DNA of 64,000 nt from positions 199,719,644 through 199,783,643 of the forward strand of contig OY757011.1 in NCBI GenBank assembly GCA_963580285.1, read 5' to 3'. The DNA comes from Lucinisca nassula (lineage: Eukaryota; Mollusca; Bivalvia; Lucinida; Lucinidae). Shown one piece after another: positions 1 through 12,394 of the stretch. The notes beneath the pieces were generated by a model. That model was not told the DNA's origin. It saw only the letters and a list, made by a program, of their open reading frames with translations, and searched no databases. Positions within the stretch are counted from its first letter, which is position 1, and each line of letters begins with the position of its first letter. The position numbers and the translations under genes were made by a program.

Positions 1-149
1 ATAAATCACAGTTTGTCGGTCAGTTGTAGGTACCGGTAGACAACTCATGCGCTACACGCTCGTGATTTGATCTATTTTACAAATGACCACCAAACTGTGA
101 TTTATTACTCAACACATCACAGTTAGAGCTGATCTATTTCTTAAATAAA

Positions 150-2846
150 CAAGAGGGCCATGATGGCCCTGGATCGCTCACCTGATCCATAGTGTAACAA
201 GTGGGCCCCAGAGAGGGCCATTATTTGCCCCCAGGCTTTAATGTGCATAATGTTGAGGGAGGTCTTAAAGGTGAAGCTTCATACCAAACATCAACAAAGG
301 CTATAATTTGAACAATCTTGGCAGAGGTCCACTAGATGAAGCTACACATCAAATATCAAAGACCTGGGCCTTGCTGTTTCAGAGAAGAAGATATTCCCTC
401 TATATAAGCCTATGCAAAACCAAATGGCCCCGGGGCTATATAAATCTATGTAAAACCAAAGGGCCCCGGGGTGGGGGCATTTGTGGCCCCAGGGCTATAA
501 TTTGAACAATCTTGGTAGTGGTCCACTAGATAAAGCTCCACACTAAATAGCAAAGGCCTTGGCCTCGGCCTTGCAGTTTCAAAGAAGATTTTTCAAGATT
601 TCCCTATATATGTCTATGTAAAACCAAAGGGCCCCGGAGCGGGGACATTTTTGGTATAAGGGCTATAATTTGAATAATCTTGATAGAGGTCCACTAGTTG
701 CAGCTTCATACCAAATATAGAAGACCCAGGCCTTGTGGTTACAGAGAAGAAGATTTTTAAAGATTTTCCCTATATTAGTCTATGTAAAACAATAGGGCCC
801 CAGAGTGGGGGCATTTTTGGCCCCAGAGCTATAATTTGAACAATCTTGGTAGAGGTCCATTAGATGAAGCTTCATACCAAATATCAAAGTCCTGGGCCTT
901 GTCGTTTCACAGAAGAAGATTTTTAAAGATTATCCCTATATAAGCCTATGTAAAACCAAAGGCCCCAGGGCTGGGCCACTTTTGGCCCAAGCACTATAAT
1001 TTGAATCATCTTGGTAGGGGTCCTTTAGAAGAAGCTTCATACCAAATATAAAAGACCTACGCCTTGTGGTTTCAGAGCAGAAGATTTTTAAAGATTTTCC
1101 CTATATAAGTCTACGTAAAACAAAAGGGCCCAGGAGCGGGGGCAACTGGCCCAAGGGCTATTATTTGAACAATCTTGGTAGGGGTCCACTAGATGAAGCT
1201 TCATACCAAATATCAAAGTCCTGGGCCTTGCGGTTTCAGAGAAGAAGATTTTTAAAGATTTTCCCTATATAAGCCTATGTAAAGCCAAAGGGCCCCGGGC
1301 GGGGGCATTTTTTGCCCCAGCACTATAATTTGAATAATCTTGGTAGGGGTCCACTAGATGAAGCTTCATACCAAATATCAAAGTCCTGGGCCTTGCGGTT
1401 TCAGAGAAGAAGATTTTTAAAGATTTTCCCTATATAAGCCTATGTAAAGCCAAAGGGCCCCGGGGCGGGGGCATTTTTTGCCCCAGCACTATAATTTGAA
1501 TAATCTTGGTAGGGGTCCACTAGATGAAGCTTCATACCATATATAAAAGTCCTGGGCCTTGCGGTTTCAGAGAAGAAGATTTTTAAAGATTTTCCCTATA
1601 TAAGCCAATGTAAAACCAAAGGGCCCCGGGGCGGGGACATTTTTGGCCTCAGCACTATAATTTGAATAATCTTGTTAGGGGCCCTTTAGATGAAGCTTCA
1701 TACCAAATATAAAAGACCTAGGCCTTGTGGTTTCAGAGAAGAAGATTTTTAAAGATTTTCCCTATATAAGTCTATGTAAAACCAAAGGGCCCTGGGGCGG
1801 GGGCATTTTTGGCCCAAGGGCTATAATTTGAACAATCTTGGTAGAGGTCCATTAGATGAAGCTTAGTTCTAAATATCAAAGTCCTGGGCCTTGCGGTTTC
1901 AGAGAAGAAGATTTTTAAAGATTTTCCCTATATAAGCCTATGTAAAACCGAAGGGCCCCGGGACGGGGGCATTTTTTGCCCCAGCACTATAATTTGAACA
2001 ATCTTGGTAGGGGTCCACTAGATGAAGCTTCATACCAAATATCAATGTCCTGGGCCTTGTGGTTTCAGAGAAGAAGATTTTTAAAGATTTTCCCTACATA
2101 CGCCTATGTAAAAACCAAAGGGCCCCGGGGCGGGGGCATTTTTGGCCCCAGCACTATAATTTGAACAATCGTTGTAGGGGTCCACTAGATGAAGCTTCAT
2201 ACCAAATATCAAAGACCTGGGCCTTATGGTTTCAGAGAAGAAGATTTTTAAAGATTTTCCCTATATAAGCCAATGTAAAACCAAAGGGCCCTGTGGCGGG
2301 GGCATTTTTTGTCCCAGCACTATAATTTGAACAATCTTGGTAGGGGTTCACTAGATGAAGCTTCAAACCAAATATCAAAGTCCTGGGCCTTGTGGTTTCA
2401 GAGAAGAAGATTTTTAAAGATTTTCCCTATATAAGCCTATGTAAAACCAAAGGGCCCCGGGGCGGGGGCATTTTTGGCCCCAGCACTATAATTTGAACAA
2501 TCTTGGTAGGGGTCCACTAGATGAAGCTTGATACCAAATATCAAAGCCCTAGGCCTTGTGCTTTCAGAGAAGAAGATTTTTTAAGTTTTTGGTGAAAAAA
2601 TTCTATTTTTTGGCTCCTGTGACCTAGATGTGCAACAGACCGGAACCATTTGAACAACTTTGAAAGGGGACCACCTAAGGATCATTCCTGTGAAGTTTGG
2701 TCAAAATCCAATCAGTGGTTTAGGAGGAGATGTCGTTTAAAGAAATTGTTTACGCACGCACGGACGGACGCACGGACGCACGCACGACGGACGACGGACA
2801 AAATGTGATCCCAAAAGCTCACCTCGTCACTACGTGACGGTGAGCT
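150..2846 (-). mobile_element. Helentron-like non-autonomous element, family A
   Basis: Read on the minus strand the element starts AGCTCACC at 2846 and ends CCCTCTTG at 150. It is flanked by AA on the plus strand (148-149 and 2847-2848), that is TT on its own strand. Near its 3' end lie GGTGAGCG, the inverted partner of the 5' terminus, and then the hairpin AGGGCCA-TCA-TGGCCCT. The 5' end also folds, with GTGACG/CGTCAC stems. The core is a tandem array, and an ACGG/ACGC microsatellite lies at 2755-2800 next to the 5' end. No protein is encoded. A 5'-terminal motif paired with a 3' subterminal copy plus hairpin and TT insertion is the Helentron/HINE plan. The assignment is inferred because no Rep/helicase copy is present. 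Confidence 0.6.
300..2580. repeat. Tandem array, about 165-bp monomer
   Basis: About 14 degenerate copies with the landmark words GATGAAGCTTCATACC and AGAAGAAGATTTTTAAAG recurring every 163-168 bp. Copies are 80-95% alike by eye. Short open frames inside it (for example near 1066-1272 and 1976-2268) are by-products of the repeat and are not genes. The array is the core of the family A element and recurs in inverted orientation at 60700-61445. Confidence 0.9.
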
Positions 2847-3219
2847 AATAAAAATGCAAAGATCATATAGAAAAATCCTTATTTAACTGTGTTATATTTG
2901 AATCCATGTTATAATTAACAATGTTATAAAGAAGTTAATTTGTGTATAGTTCTTCTGGGATAAAACACGAAAGACGGTCACCAATTCAAAACCATTCCGA
3001 ACCAAAAACTACTGATAAAAATGCAGTAATACCATTTAACCGTAAAAATCCTAAAAATTTGGACACCTTGAGGACTTGCTGTAATACTACTAAAACTTAA
3101 AGAAATCTGTTTCACCATCCAGCGAGGAGACTAAAAATTGCAGATGGAATAGCAAACAATGTAGACACTGATCTGATTGCTCCTCTAGGAGCAATCTGAT
3201 CTTGGGCCACAATGTTTGC
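2847..3219. other. Gene-free spacer with one palindromic repeat
   Basis: I see no coding sequence here. A member of the window's 60-70 bp palindromic family (arms around GATCTGATTGCTCC / GGAGCAATCTGATC) lies at about 3145-3210. Confidence 0.5.
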
Positions 3220-3232
3220 TTAGGCCTGTCTG

Positions 3233-3530
3233 TTTGTTTGTTTGAACTGAGGTTTAACATCCCAGTGAACATTATTTAAGTTATTTTGAGGATGCCGCAT
3301 CCAGTTTTGCAGGACTTTCACCCGACATTGAGATGAGATGACATCTCAAGCCATGCGGCCCAAGGAAACCAAAAGGCTTATATGCATTGGATGTTCTGAC
3401 TCACACCACTTTGCCTGGGCAGGCTTAGGCCATCTAAGTTGTTTACCAGTACTCTTGTGGTCAGTTTCAGCTCTGCGTGGAGGCACCATGCAGCCCAACT
3501 ATTTATCCAAGCCCCGATGGGCGAGGGGGA
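3233..3530 (-). mobile_element. S1-family SINE
   Basis: A roughly 300-bp element whose 3' tail (GTTTGTTTG...GGTTTAAC, minus-strand tail GTTAAACC...CAAACAAAC) is on the left and whose GC-rich head (GCCCCTCGCCCATCGGGGC on the minus strand) is on the right. It is flanked by the 13-bp direct repeat TTAGGCCTGTCTG at 3220-3232 and 3531-3543, a convincing target-site duplication. The head has no obvious tRNA fold. Nine further copies or fragments occur in this window. Confidence 0.75.
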
Positions 3531-3687
3531 TTAGGCCTGTCTGTCTCAATACTTAAAAAGGATCATTATGGTAGCAACAAAAAAGCTTATTTCCCAATGT
3601 TTTAAAACAGGATTTTCACTCTTCATTGACTTTTCCAAAAATGTAGGGAAATACCAGGATGCAATGAACTGTTAACATGTTAATTAA

Positions 3688-3891
3688 CCCTTATCTTGCT
3701 GTTCACGACAACCCTATCTTTGGAAACAGTGTAGATCCAGATCAGATGGCTTCTGAAGAAGCCATCTGATCAGGATCTACACTGTTTGACATTCAATTTA
3801 TGAATTTGTAGCAATAAATTACATCAAGTAATTTGATTGGTTGATAGACAGAAATGGGCGTGGCTTAACTGAATATTCAGCAAGAGAAGGG
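3688..3891 (+). mobile_element. TTAA-flanked MITE P1 with palindromic core
   Basis: 204 bp between TTAA sites (3684-3687 and 3892-3895). The terminal inverted repeats CCCTTATCTTGCTG and CAGCAAGAGAAGGG differ at one position. TTAA target plus CCCT termini is the piggyBac signature. The centre (3727-3795) is a nearly perfect inverted repeat of about 65 nt with arms around GATCAGATGGCTTC. It is non-coding and presumably mobilised in trans. Confidence 0.8.
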
Positions 3892-3895
3892 TTAA

Positions 3896-4495
3896 ACAAA
3901 CCATAATGATCCTAAGTATTGGGACGGATAGACCTAAGCAAACAGAGCAGACCCAGATCAGCAGTCTGATCAGAGTCTACACTGTTTGCCATTCCATTTG
4001 CACCTTTTTGACTTCTTGCAGAATCCTAATATGTGTACAAATTTGTTAAAATTTTTGGAGAGTTACAGCAATTTTAAGTCCTCAAGGTGTCCGATTTTTT
4101 TTTATGGTAAGCATAAATTATGTTAACCCTTAAAGCACCAATCCCTTTTGCAGACAGCGGTTTCAAAGTATTTTTTTTTACAAAATCTAAAAGATGTCAG
4201 TTAGCCTTATTTTCTCTGAAAACAAATAATACAAAAGAAATTTGTTTCAGAATTTTTGCTTGCAAGTTGAAAGATTAATGTAGTGAAACTAAACGCTACG
4301 AAAACACACCCATGCGCTAGAATGGCATCTATTGAACTAGCCCATTTAAAACTAGAGAAAGCGACCAGTGGGTCACGTATACCCCCAGCCAGCGCCATAC
4401 TCTGATATAGCTTTCAAGCTTGTATGTAATATGAATGAAAATGTCAAGAAGCTATAAGAATCTATAAATGTGCTTGTAAAAGCTAAACTAAACAT
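3896..4495. other. Gene-free spacer
   Basis: Only a degenerate palindrome (about 3935-3995) and low-complexity T runs are recognisable. No coding sequence is supported. Confidence 0.4.
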
Positions 4496-5553
4496 AAAAT
4501 TTCTAAATGGACCAAGGGAGTGAGGGCATCAAAGTTACTGAAGGAGTGGGGGTATCATTGTTACTGAAGCAGCAGGGTGGGTTATGCATCAATGAAATCT
4601 TTGGACTGGTATGCAACATCGATGCAAGTATGAATTGAACTTGTCTTGAGAGTTTAGAACATACAGGCATCTATAAACTTTGTCATAAAACTTTAACCAA
4701 TGTAATATTTCTAAGTCCATGACCTTGAGGTTCAGGTCGCCCTGGGTGGGGGAAGGGACATACATCACAAAATGTTGGGACTGGTACATTGATGCAAGTA
4801 TCAAGTGAACTTGTCTTAGAGCTTAGAACATAATAGGCATCTATAAACTTTAACCAAATGTAAAATTTCAAAGTCTGTGCCCTTGACCTCAAGGTCACTG
4901 TGAGGGGTGGGACATGCATCAATGAAATCTTAAGACCAGTATGTAACTTCAGTATAAGTATCAACTAAATCTATCAAAGGGTTCAGAAGATACAATCTCT
5001 CAGAAAATTGACGCAAAACTTTAACCAAATGTAAAATTTCTAAGTCGGTGACCTTGACATCAAGGTCACTGTGGGGGGTGGGGCATGCATCAATGAAATC
5101 TTTAGACCAGTATGTAACTTCAGTGTAAGTATCAACTAAATCTATCAAAGGGTTCAGAAGATACAATCTCCTAGAAACTTTGACGCAAAACTTTAACCAA
5201 AATGTTAACAGACGGACGGATGGATGGATGGATGGACAGATGGACAGACTGATACTTAAGTGGCTAGGCGTCGGCATATTGACTACTTAAGCGGCAAATT
5301 ATCTTAAGCGGCAAGCCACCTAAGAGACAACTTTTGCCACTGAAGTACCAAAATAACAGAATAAAGTCCATTTGGACTCACGAATATATACTTAAGTGTC
5401 AAACTGTCCAAATTTTTTGCCCCCTAAATGTCGTTTCGTTGGTGTGGAAAGACAGACACACGGACGGACGGATGGACGAACGAACGAACCAACCAACACA
5501 CGGCAGGACGAAAACTATATACCCCCATAGTATACTTCGTATACCGGGGGTAT
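4496..5553 (-). mobile_element. HINE-like element related to family B, 3' end not found
   Basis: Four degenerate monomers of about 170 bp (starting near 4580, 4750, 4910, 5085) contain the phrase CCTTGACNTCAAGGTCA. They are followed by GGAT/GGAC microsatellites (5210-5250 and 5455-5490) and a terminal hairpin at about 5516-5553 (ATACCCCC...GGGGGTAT) ending at AA (5554-5555). The terminal hairpin and the adjoining TATAGTTTT motif match the 5' end of family B. The expected CTAGAAATG end is not visible at the left, so that end is probably truncated. Confidence 0.5.
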
Positions 5554-5670
5554 AATTATATACATGTATATATGGATAAATCTTGTGAAGCCAACAAAGT
5601 GACAAACGGAAGGGACATTGAAAAAAGCATAACACTGTAGACAGTTGAAAGCATAAAATACATTGTTTTC

Positions 5671-5945
5671 ATGAAGCATGGTAGTTCAGTGGTTAGTGCA
5701 CTTGCCTCTGCTGCTAGAGGCCCCAGTTCGATTCCCAGCAGCGGTAATATAATCTCAGTGTCCGAACATGCTCCACTGGCATCATTTGCAGGAATGAATG
5801 CCACAAAGTGCACCGTCCTCCAGAATGGGACGTTAACTGGAGGCCCCAGCTAGCTGTGCAGGGAGAACCATTCCCTGTGCATGTAAAAGATCTCTACTGT
5901 AACTAAAACTGTCAGAGGATCTGACCATAGCCCTGCTATAGCGTT
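5671..5945 (+). mobile_element. tRNA-derived SINE (S4)
   Basis: The first 70 nt read like a tRNA: an A box (TAGTTCAGTGGTTAG) about 40 nt upstream of a B box (AGTTCGATTCC). These are internal RNA polymerase III promoter elements. The body carries the phrase CTCAGTGTCCGAACATG and an inverted CCTGTGCATG/CTGTGCAGGG motif. Ends and target-site duplication are not clear. A truncated inverted relative is at 37300-37425. Confidence 0.7.
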
Positions 5946-5994
5946 ATCAGAAAAGAAAAATACAAGAAAAAAAATGTTTTCAGCTTCCAGACTC

Positions 5995-6480
5995 TAATTA
6001 AAGGTGGTAAAAAGGAAATCCAGAGTTATGGTTCATGTGCTGTGCACATAGTCTCATGCTGCTTTACATTTGTGTGAAGTTTCATGAAAATATCTCAAAC
6101 CGTTTTTGCGTGTTAAAATTGCCAGTTTTCAATGGGGAATAACTCAAAAAGTAGGCAATCAAGAGTTATGGTTCTTGTGCTATGCGTATTGTCTGATAGT
6201 GCTTTACATTTGTGTGAAGTTTCATGAAAATACCTTGAACGTTTTTTTTAATTATAGAGCGGACAAGGTTAAAATTGCCATTTTTCAATGTTCAAAGGGC
6301 AATAACTCCAAAAGTAGACAATCCATAGTTATGGTCCATGTGCTCTACACATCATCCCATAGTGCTTTACATTTGTGGGAAGTTTCATGAAAATACCTCA
6401 AACGGTTTTTGAGTTGCACAGAATTACAGAAGGACAAGGCAAATCCAATATAGCCCCCACTTTGAAAAAATTGGGGCTAT
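5995..6480 (-). mobile_element. HINE-like element fragment with hairpin 5' end
   Basis: About three copies of a 145-165 bp monomer (phrase GCTTTACATTTGTGTGAAGTTTCATGAAAATA). The right edge is a hairpin (ATAGCCCCC...GGGGCTAT) followed by AA at 6481-6482, matching the 5' ends of the other HINE families. The left end cannot be placed. Confidence 0.45.
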
Positions 6481-6482
6481 AA

Positions 6483-7121
6483 TTACATGATTATTTTGTA
6501 GGCTATCAACCTGCAAACCTGGAGTGTATGTTATGCACACCTGCACATATTCTAATGAGGGGTTGTTGCAGTATATATAGAAAGAAAGTTTTAGTCAGCA
6601 GAATCTTCTTGCAATGTTTGGCATACAGGTAAACCAGGTTAACATAGTGGACCGTGATCATAATGCTCCTAGAGAAGCAGCCTGATCTGTCCACACTGTT
6701 TTTAAAAATAACTTCTTAAAATTACCAGATGACAAAGCAGACGACAATTGTTGTGACTGGCATCTTATGGGTTAAAAACTTCCTTTATGTTTTTTTTCTA
6801 TTCAACAACAAAAAAATGCAAAGAGCCTTCATACTTCACAAGTCAATACCAGGGAACAATTTCCTGAGATTGAGTTGAACTCAAGGTTCATAGTTACACT
6901 GAAGAAACTTTTGCACCATTTTATAAAAGGCAGACAACTTCTGCATTTTCTTTGTGACTGTTTCATAAGAAGGCTATAACATCCTACTTTTGGGGCTAAT
7001 TCTGACAGAAATAGACCTCGTAAGTGCAACATTTGACAAAGTCACTGAAGCATAAAATGAAGATAATGCTAGAGTGTGGATGCCTGCCCTTCATCATAGT
7101 GAAGTTACAATGTATACACAG
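6483..7121. other. Gene-free spacer
   Basis: I see no domain-like ORF, RNA gene or clear element end. There is a weak palindrome-family trace at 6650-6700. Confidence 0.4.
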
Positions 7122-7481
7122 AACAAGAGCTCCGCAAGCGGGGCATAATACGCCCGTGGCAATTAGTAAGATGGAGCATATATATCATGACTGTTTTACA
7201 ATTTTGGGTTTGTGGAATGTAACCAAGGAACAATATGTGCTCCATATATTCTTACCTGGCACTATAAATAACCCTTTACAGGTCTCCAACAAATATTCAT
7301 GGTCGGTAATATTTGGTGGACTATAGCCTCGAAAAAATATAGGCATAACTCTGGCAATAAGTGGTGGACTGTAACTTTGAAAGAATATGCGCTGCTCCAC
7401 ATCATAGTCTAACTATAGGTTAAGTTTCAGCTTCATCAGATATAAAATGTGGGAGGCATTATCCAGAAACAATGTTTAGAA

Positions 7482-9008
7482 CTAGAAATGTGTCCAGACG
7501 ACACATATGCCCCCGCCAAGGGCCCCGCCTCACCCCGAAAATCCATGTTGCAAAAACATTTTCTAAGTGTGTGACCTTGTGTGAAGTAATATTGAAATTG
7601 GTGTAAAAATGTAAGCGCTAGAGCAATGACAAAGTTTTTCTAAAAATAGCCACAGTGACCTTGACCTTGAAAGTCAAACTCGTTTGAGGTATTGTCACAA
7701 GGAACATTTGTGTGAAGTTATTTTGAAACCAGTGAAGAAATGCAGGCGCAAGAGCGATGACAAAGTTTTCTAAAAATAGCCACAGTGACCTTGACCTCAA
7801 AAGTTGAAATGGCTCGAGATATTGTCATAAGGAACAATTGTGTGAAGTTATAATATTGAAATCGGTGAAGAAATGTAAGCGCTAGAGCGATGACAAAGTT
7901 TTTCTAAAAATAGCCACAGTGACCTTGACCTTCAGGCCATGACCTTGAAAGCTGAAATTGCTTGAACTATTTTTATAAGGAACATTTGTGTTAAGTTATA
8001 TTGAAATTGGTGAAGAAATGTAGGCGCTAGAGCGATGACAAAGTTTTTTCTAAAAATAGCCAAAGTGACCTTGACCTTGAGGTCATGACCTTGAAAGACG
8101 AACTCGCTCGAGATATTGTCATAAGGAACATTTGTGTGAAGTTATATTGAAATCAGTGAAGAAATATAGACGCTAGAGCTATGTTGTGGGAGGGGATAAT
8201 TAAAAAATTTTAAATCTGTGACCTTGACCTTGAGCTCATGGGCATGGGTGGGGGTATCCCTGAATAAAATGGACAGGTATCCAACATCATACCAAATATC
8301 AACTCAATCCATTGCACGATTTGGAAAATATCAACTCTTAAAATATCTAATTAAAAATTTCTAAGTCTGTGACCTTGACTTTGAGGTCATAGGCATGGGT
8401 GGGGGTATTGTTGAATAAAACATTGTACCTATATCTATCATCATATGAACCAAAGCCATCATAAAAGTTCAGGTTCTACCAGGTACAAATACCTTAACTA
8501 GAGTCTTTAACATGGAAAATTTCTAAGTCCATGACCTTGACTTTGAGGCCATGGGCATGGGTGGGGGTATCACTGAATAAACTTTGGACCTATATCTATA
8601 ATCATACCAAATATGAACCAAGTCTATCAAATGGTTTGGAAAATATGAGTTCTAAAATGTTCAAGTCTACCTGTTACAAAAACCTTAACCTGAGTGTTTA
8701 ACATTGAAAATTTCTAAGTCTGTGACCTTGACCTTGAGGTCACAGGCATGGGTGGGGGTATTGCTTAATAAAACTTTGGACCTATATCTATCATCATACC
8801 GAAGATGAACCAGTTCCATCAAATGGTTAGGAAAATATGACTTCTAAAAGTTCAGGCTCTACCTGTTACAAAAACTTTAACCTGAGGTTACAGGATCACG
8901 TACGTACGTATGTACGTACACACACACGTACAGACGGACGTACACATGTACGCACGTACGGAAAACCGAAAAACTATATGCCCCCGGCATCATATGATGC
9001 GGGGGCAT
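7482..9008 (-). mobile_element. Helentron-like element, family B copy 1
   Basis: Flanked by AA (7480-7481 and 9009-9010). On its own strand it starts ATGCCCCCGC inside a 33-nt hairpin (8977-9009 on the plus strand). It ends with the inverted partner GCGGGGGCAT, the hairpin GTGTC-GTCTG-GACAC and ATTTCTAG. The core holds monomers of about 135 bp (GCGATGACAAAGTTTTTC) and about 165 bp (GACCTTGACCTTGAGGTCA). An ACGT/ACAC microsatellite sits beside the 5' end. It is non-coding, and the terminal CTAG fits the Helitron CTRR rule. Confidence 0.7.
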
Positions 9009-9748
9009 AAAAATATGTGAAAGGGGAATAACTCTGGTAATATTTGTTGGACTGTAATCTCAAAATAATATGCACTGTTCCACATCATGGTCTTAATATA
9101 CATGTACAGTTTCAGCTTCTCAGATGTAAAATGTAAGAGACAAATCTGTGAAAGGGATATAACTCTTGTAATATTTGGCAGACCGTTACCTCAAAATAAT
9201 ATGCACTGTCCGACTGTATGTATAGTTTCAACATCATCGGATCTAAAATGTAGGAAGAGCTATCTGGAAACAAAATGTTTACAGAAATTTTCAAAGGGGC
9301 ATAACTCAATTACTATTTGGTGGACCATAACCTCGGAACAATATGTGCTGCCTCACATCATGGTCTTACTATGGATGAAATTTCAGCTTGATCGGATGTA
9401 AACTGTAGGAGGAGTTATCTAGAAATGAAAAGTTTACACAAATTTCAAAGTGGCATAACTCTATTATTATTTGGTGGACCGTAACCTTGAAACAATATGC
9501 ACTGTCCCACATTATGGTCTAACTGTATGAAGTTTCAGCTTCATCGGATGTGAACTGTAGGAGGAGTTATCCAGTACCGAAAAGTTTACAAAAAATTTCA
9601 AAGAGGCATAACTCTATTACTATTTGGTGGATCATAGCCTTGAAACAATACGCACTGCCCCACATCCTAGCCTAAATATGTATAAAGTTTCAGCTTGATT
9701 GGATGTAAACTGTAGGAGTTATTATCTGGAAACAAAAAGTTTACAAAA

Positions 9749-11979
9749 CTAGAAATGTGTCCAGACGACACAGATGCCCCCGCCAAGGGCCCCGCCTCAC
9801 CCCGAAAATCCATGTTGCAAAAAAATTTTCTAAGTGTGTGACCTTGTCATCAGGAACATTTGTGGGAAGTAATATTGAAATTGGTGAAAAAATGTAAGTG
9901 CTAGAGCAATGACAAAGTTTTTCTAAAAATAGCCACAGTGACCTTGACCTTGAAAGTCGAACTCGCTCGAGGTATTGTCATAAGGAACATTTGTGTGAAG
10001 TAATATTGAAATCGGTGAAGAAATGTAAGCGCTAGAGCGATGACAAAGTTTTTCTAAAAATGACCACAGTGACCTTGACCTTGAAAGTGGAACTTGCACT
10101 AGTGATATTGTCATAAGGAACATTTGTGTGAAGTAATATTGAAATTGGTGTAAAAATGTAAGCGCTAGAGCAATGACAAAGTTTTTCTAAAAATAGCCAC
10201 AGTGACCTTGACCTTGAAAGTCAAACTCGTTCGAGGTATTGTCATAAGAAACATTTGTGTGAAGTTATTTTGAAACCAGTGAAGAAATGCAGGCGCCAGA
10301 GCGATGACAAAGTTTTTCTAAAAAAAGCCACAGTGACCTTGACCTCGAAAGTCGAAATGGCTCGAGATATTGTCATTAGGAACAATTGTGTGAAGTTATA
10401 TTGAAATCGGTGAAGAAATGTAAGCGCTAGAGCGATGACAAAGTTTTTCTAAAAATAGCCACAGTGACCTTGACCGTCAGGCCATGACCTTGATTGCTCG
10501 AGCTATTTTTGTAAGGAACATTTGTGTGAAGTTATATTGAAATTGGTGAAGAAATGTAGGCGCTAGAGCGATGACAAAGTTTTTTCTAAAAATAGCCACA
10601 GTGACCTTGACCTCGAAAGTCGAAATGGCTCGAGATATTGTCATAAGGAACAATTGTGTGAAGTTATATTGAAATCGGTGAAGAAATGTAAGCGCTAGAG
10701 CGATGACAAAGTTTTTCTAAAAATAGCCACAGTGACCTTGACCTTCAGGCCATGACCTTGATTGCTCGAGCTATTTTTATAAGGAACATTTGTGTGAAGT
10801 TATATTGAAATTGGTGAAGAAATGTAGGCGCTAGAGCGATGACAAAGTTTTTTCTAAAAATAGCCACAGTGACCTTTACCTTGAGCCTTGAGGTCATGAC
10901 CTTGAAAGATGAACTCGCTCGAGATATTGTCATAAGGAACATTTGTGTGAAGTTATATTGAAATCAGTGAAGAAATATAGACGCTAGAGCGAGGGGATAA
11001 TTAAATTTTTTTAAGTCTGTGACCTTGACCTTGAGCTCATGGGCATGGGTGGGGGTATCGCTGAATAATATGGACAGGTATCTAACATCATACCAAATAT
11101 CAACTCAATCCATTGCACGATTTGGAAAATATCAACTCTTAAAATATCTAATTAAAAATTTCTAAGTCTGTGACCTTGACCTTGAAGCCATAGGTATGAG
11201 TGGGGGTATTGCCAAATAAACATTTGGACCTGTATCTATCATCATAGCATACATAAGCCAAATCCATAATATAGTTTGGAAAATTTGAGCTCTTTAAAAT
11301 CTTTCACATTAAAATTGTCTAAATCTGTGACCTTGACCTTGAGGTCATAGGCATGGGTGGGGGTATTGTTGAATAAATCATTGTACCTATATCTATGATC
11401 ATATGAACCAAAGCCATCATAAAAGTTCAGGTTCTACCAGGTACAAATACCTTAACTGGAGTCTTTAACATGGAAAATTTCTAAGTCCATGACCTTGACC
11501 TTGAGGCCATAGGCATGGGTGGGGGTATCGCTGAATAAAACTTTGGACCTATATCTATAATCATACCAAATATGAACCAATTCTATCAAATGGTTTGGAA
11601 AATATGAGTTCTAAAATGTTCAAGTCTACCTGTTACAAAAACCTTAACCTGAGTCTTTAACATTGAAAATTTCTAAGTCTGTGACCTTGACCTTGAGCTC
11701 ACAGGCATGGGTGGGGGTATTGCTTAATAAAACTTTGGACCTATATCTATCATCATACCAAAGATGAACCAGTTCCATCAAATGGTTAGGAAAATATGAC
11801 TTCTAAAAGTTCAGGCTCTACCTGTTACAAAAACTTTAACCTGAGGTTACAGGATCACGTACGTACGTACGTACGTACGTACGTACGTACACACACACGT
11901 ACAGACGGACGTACACACGTACGCACGTACGGAAAACCGAAAAACTATATGCCCCCGGCATCATATGATGCGGGGGCAT
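9749..11979 (-). mobile_element. Helentron-like element, family B copy 2
   Basis: The termini are nearly the same as those of copy 1, with the same AA flanks (9747-9748 and 11980-11981) and the 33-nt hairpin at 11948-11980. It carries more monomers of the 130-135 bp class, so the 704-bp length difference is repeat copy number. It sits at an equivalent position in the host monomer (after GTTTACAAA), so either target preference or duplication of a larger unit is possible. Confidence 0.7.
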
Positions 11980-12394
11980 AAAAAATCAAAAGGGCATAAC
12001 TCTATTGATATTTGGTGGACCGTAACATCGAAACAATATGCGCTGTCCCACATCATGGTCTAAGTATGTATAAAGTTTCAGCTTGATCGGATGTAAACTG
12101 CAGGAGGAGTTATTCGAAACGAAAAGTTTACAGACGGATGGATGGACAGACGAACGTCTCACGGATGTATACTTATGTGGCTATTTTTGGCAGGATTGAT
12201 ACTTAAGTGGCTACTTTTAGCCACAGAAAAGAAGTATTTTCGGTGTCTAACGGAATAAATCCCATAGACTTACATTGATTCTGTCCATTTACATAGCCAC
12301 CTAACTATACATTTGTTGGTGCGGACAGACGGACAGTCGGACGCCGGGGGCATCAACATAATAGGACCGTTTTTCAAATGGGCATATGAAAATT

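Larger units (their letters stand above)
7124..12355 (-). mobile_element. Composite HINE-like element E hosting two family B insertions
   Basis: The left edge (CAAGAGCTCCGC-AA-GCGGGGC, preceded by AA at 7122-7123) looks like a HINE 3' end: hairpin then CTCTTG on the minus strand. The body is a roughly 150-bp monomer with the phrase CAATATGCNCTGTCCCACATCATGGTCTAA, present at 7150-7480, 9010-9746 and 11982-12130. It is interrupted twice by family B elements. A GGAC/GGAT microsatellite and the TATACTTATGTGGC motif shared with 5255-5300 follow (12130-12355). The right terminus is uncertain. Confidence 0.5.

Noticed and set aside
1066..1272. Recurring peptide NNLGRGPLDEASYQISK in several short ORFs
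   Set aside because: These are translations of the 165-bp tandem monomer. The frame changes from unit to unit.
8898..8960. ACGT-rich tract as a regulatory array
   Set aside because: It is the microsatellite present at the same place in both family B copies (compare 11858-11935).
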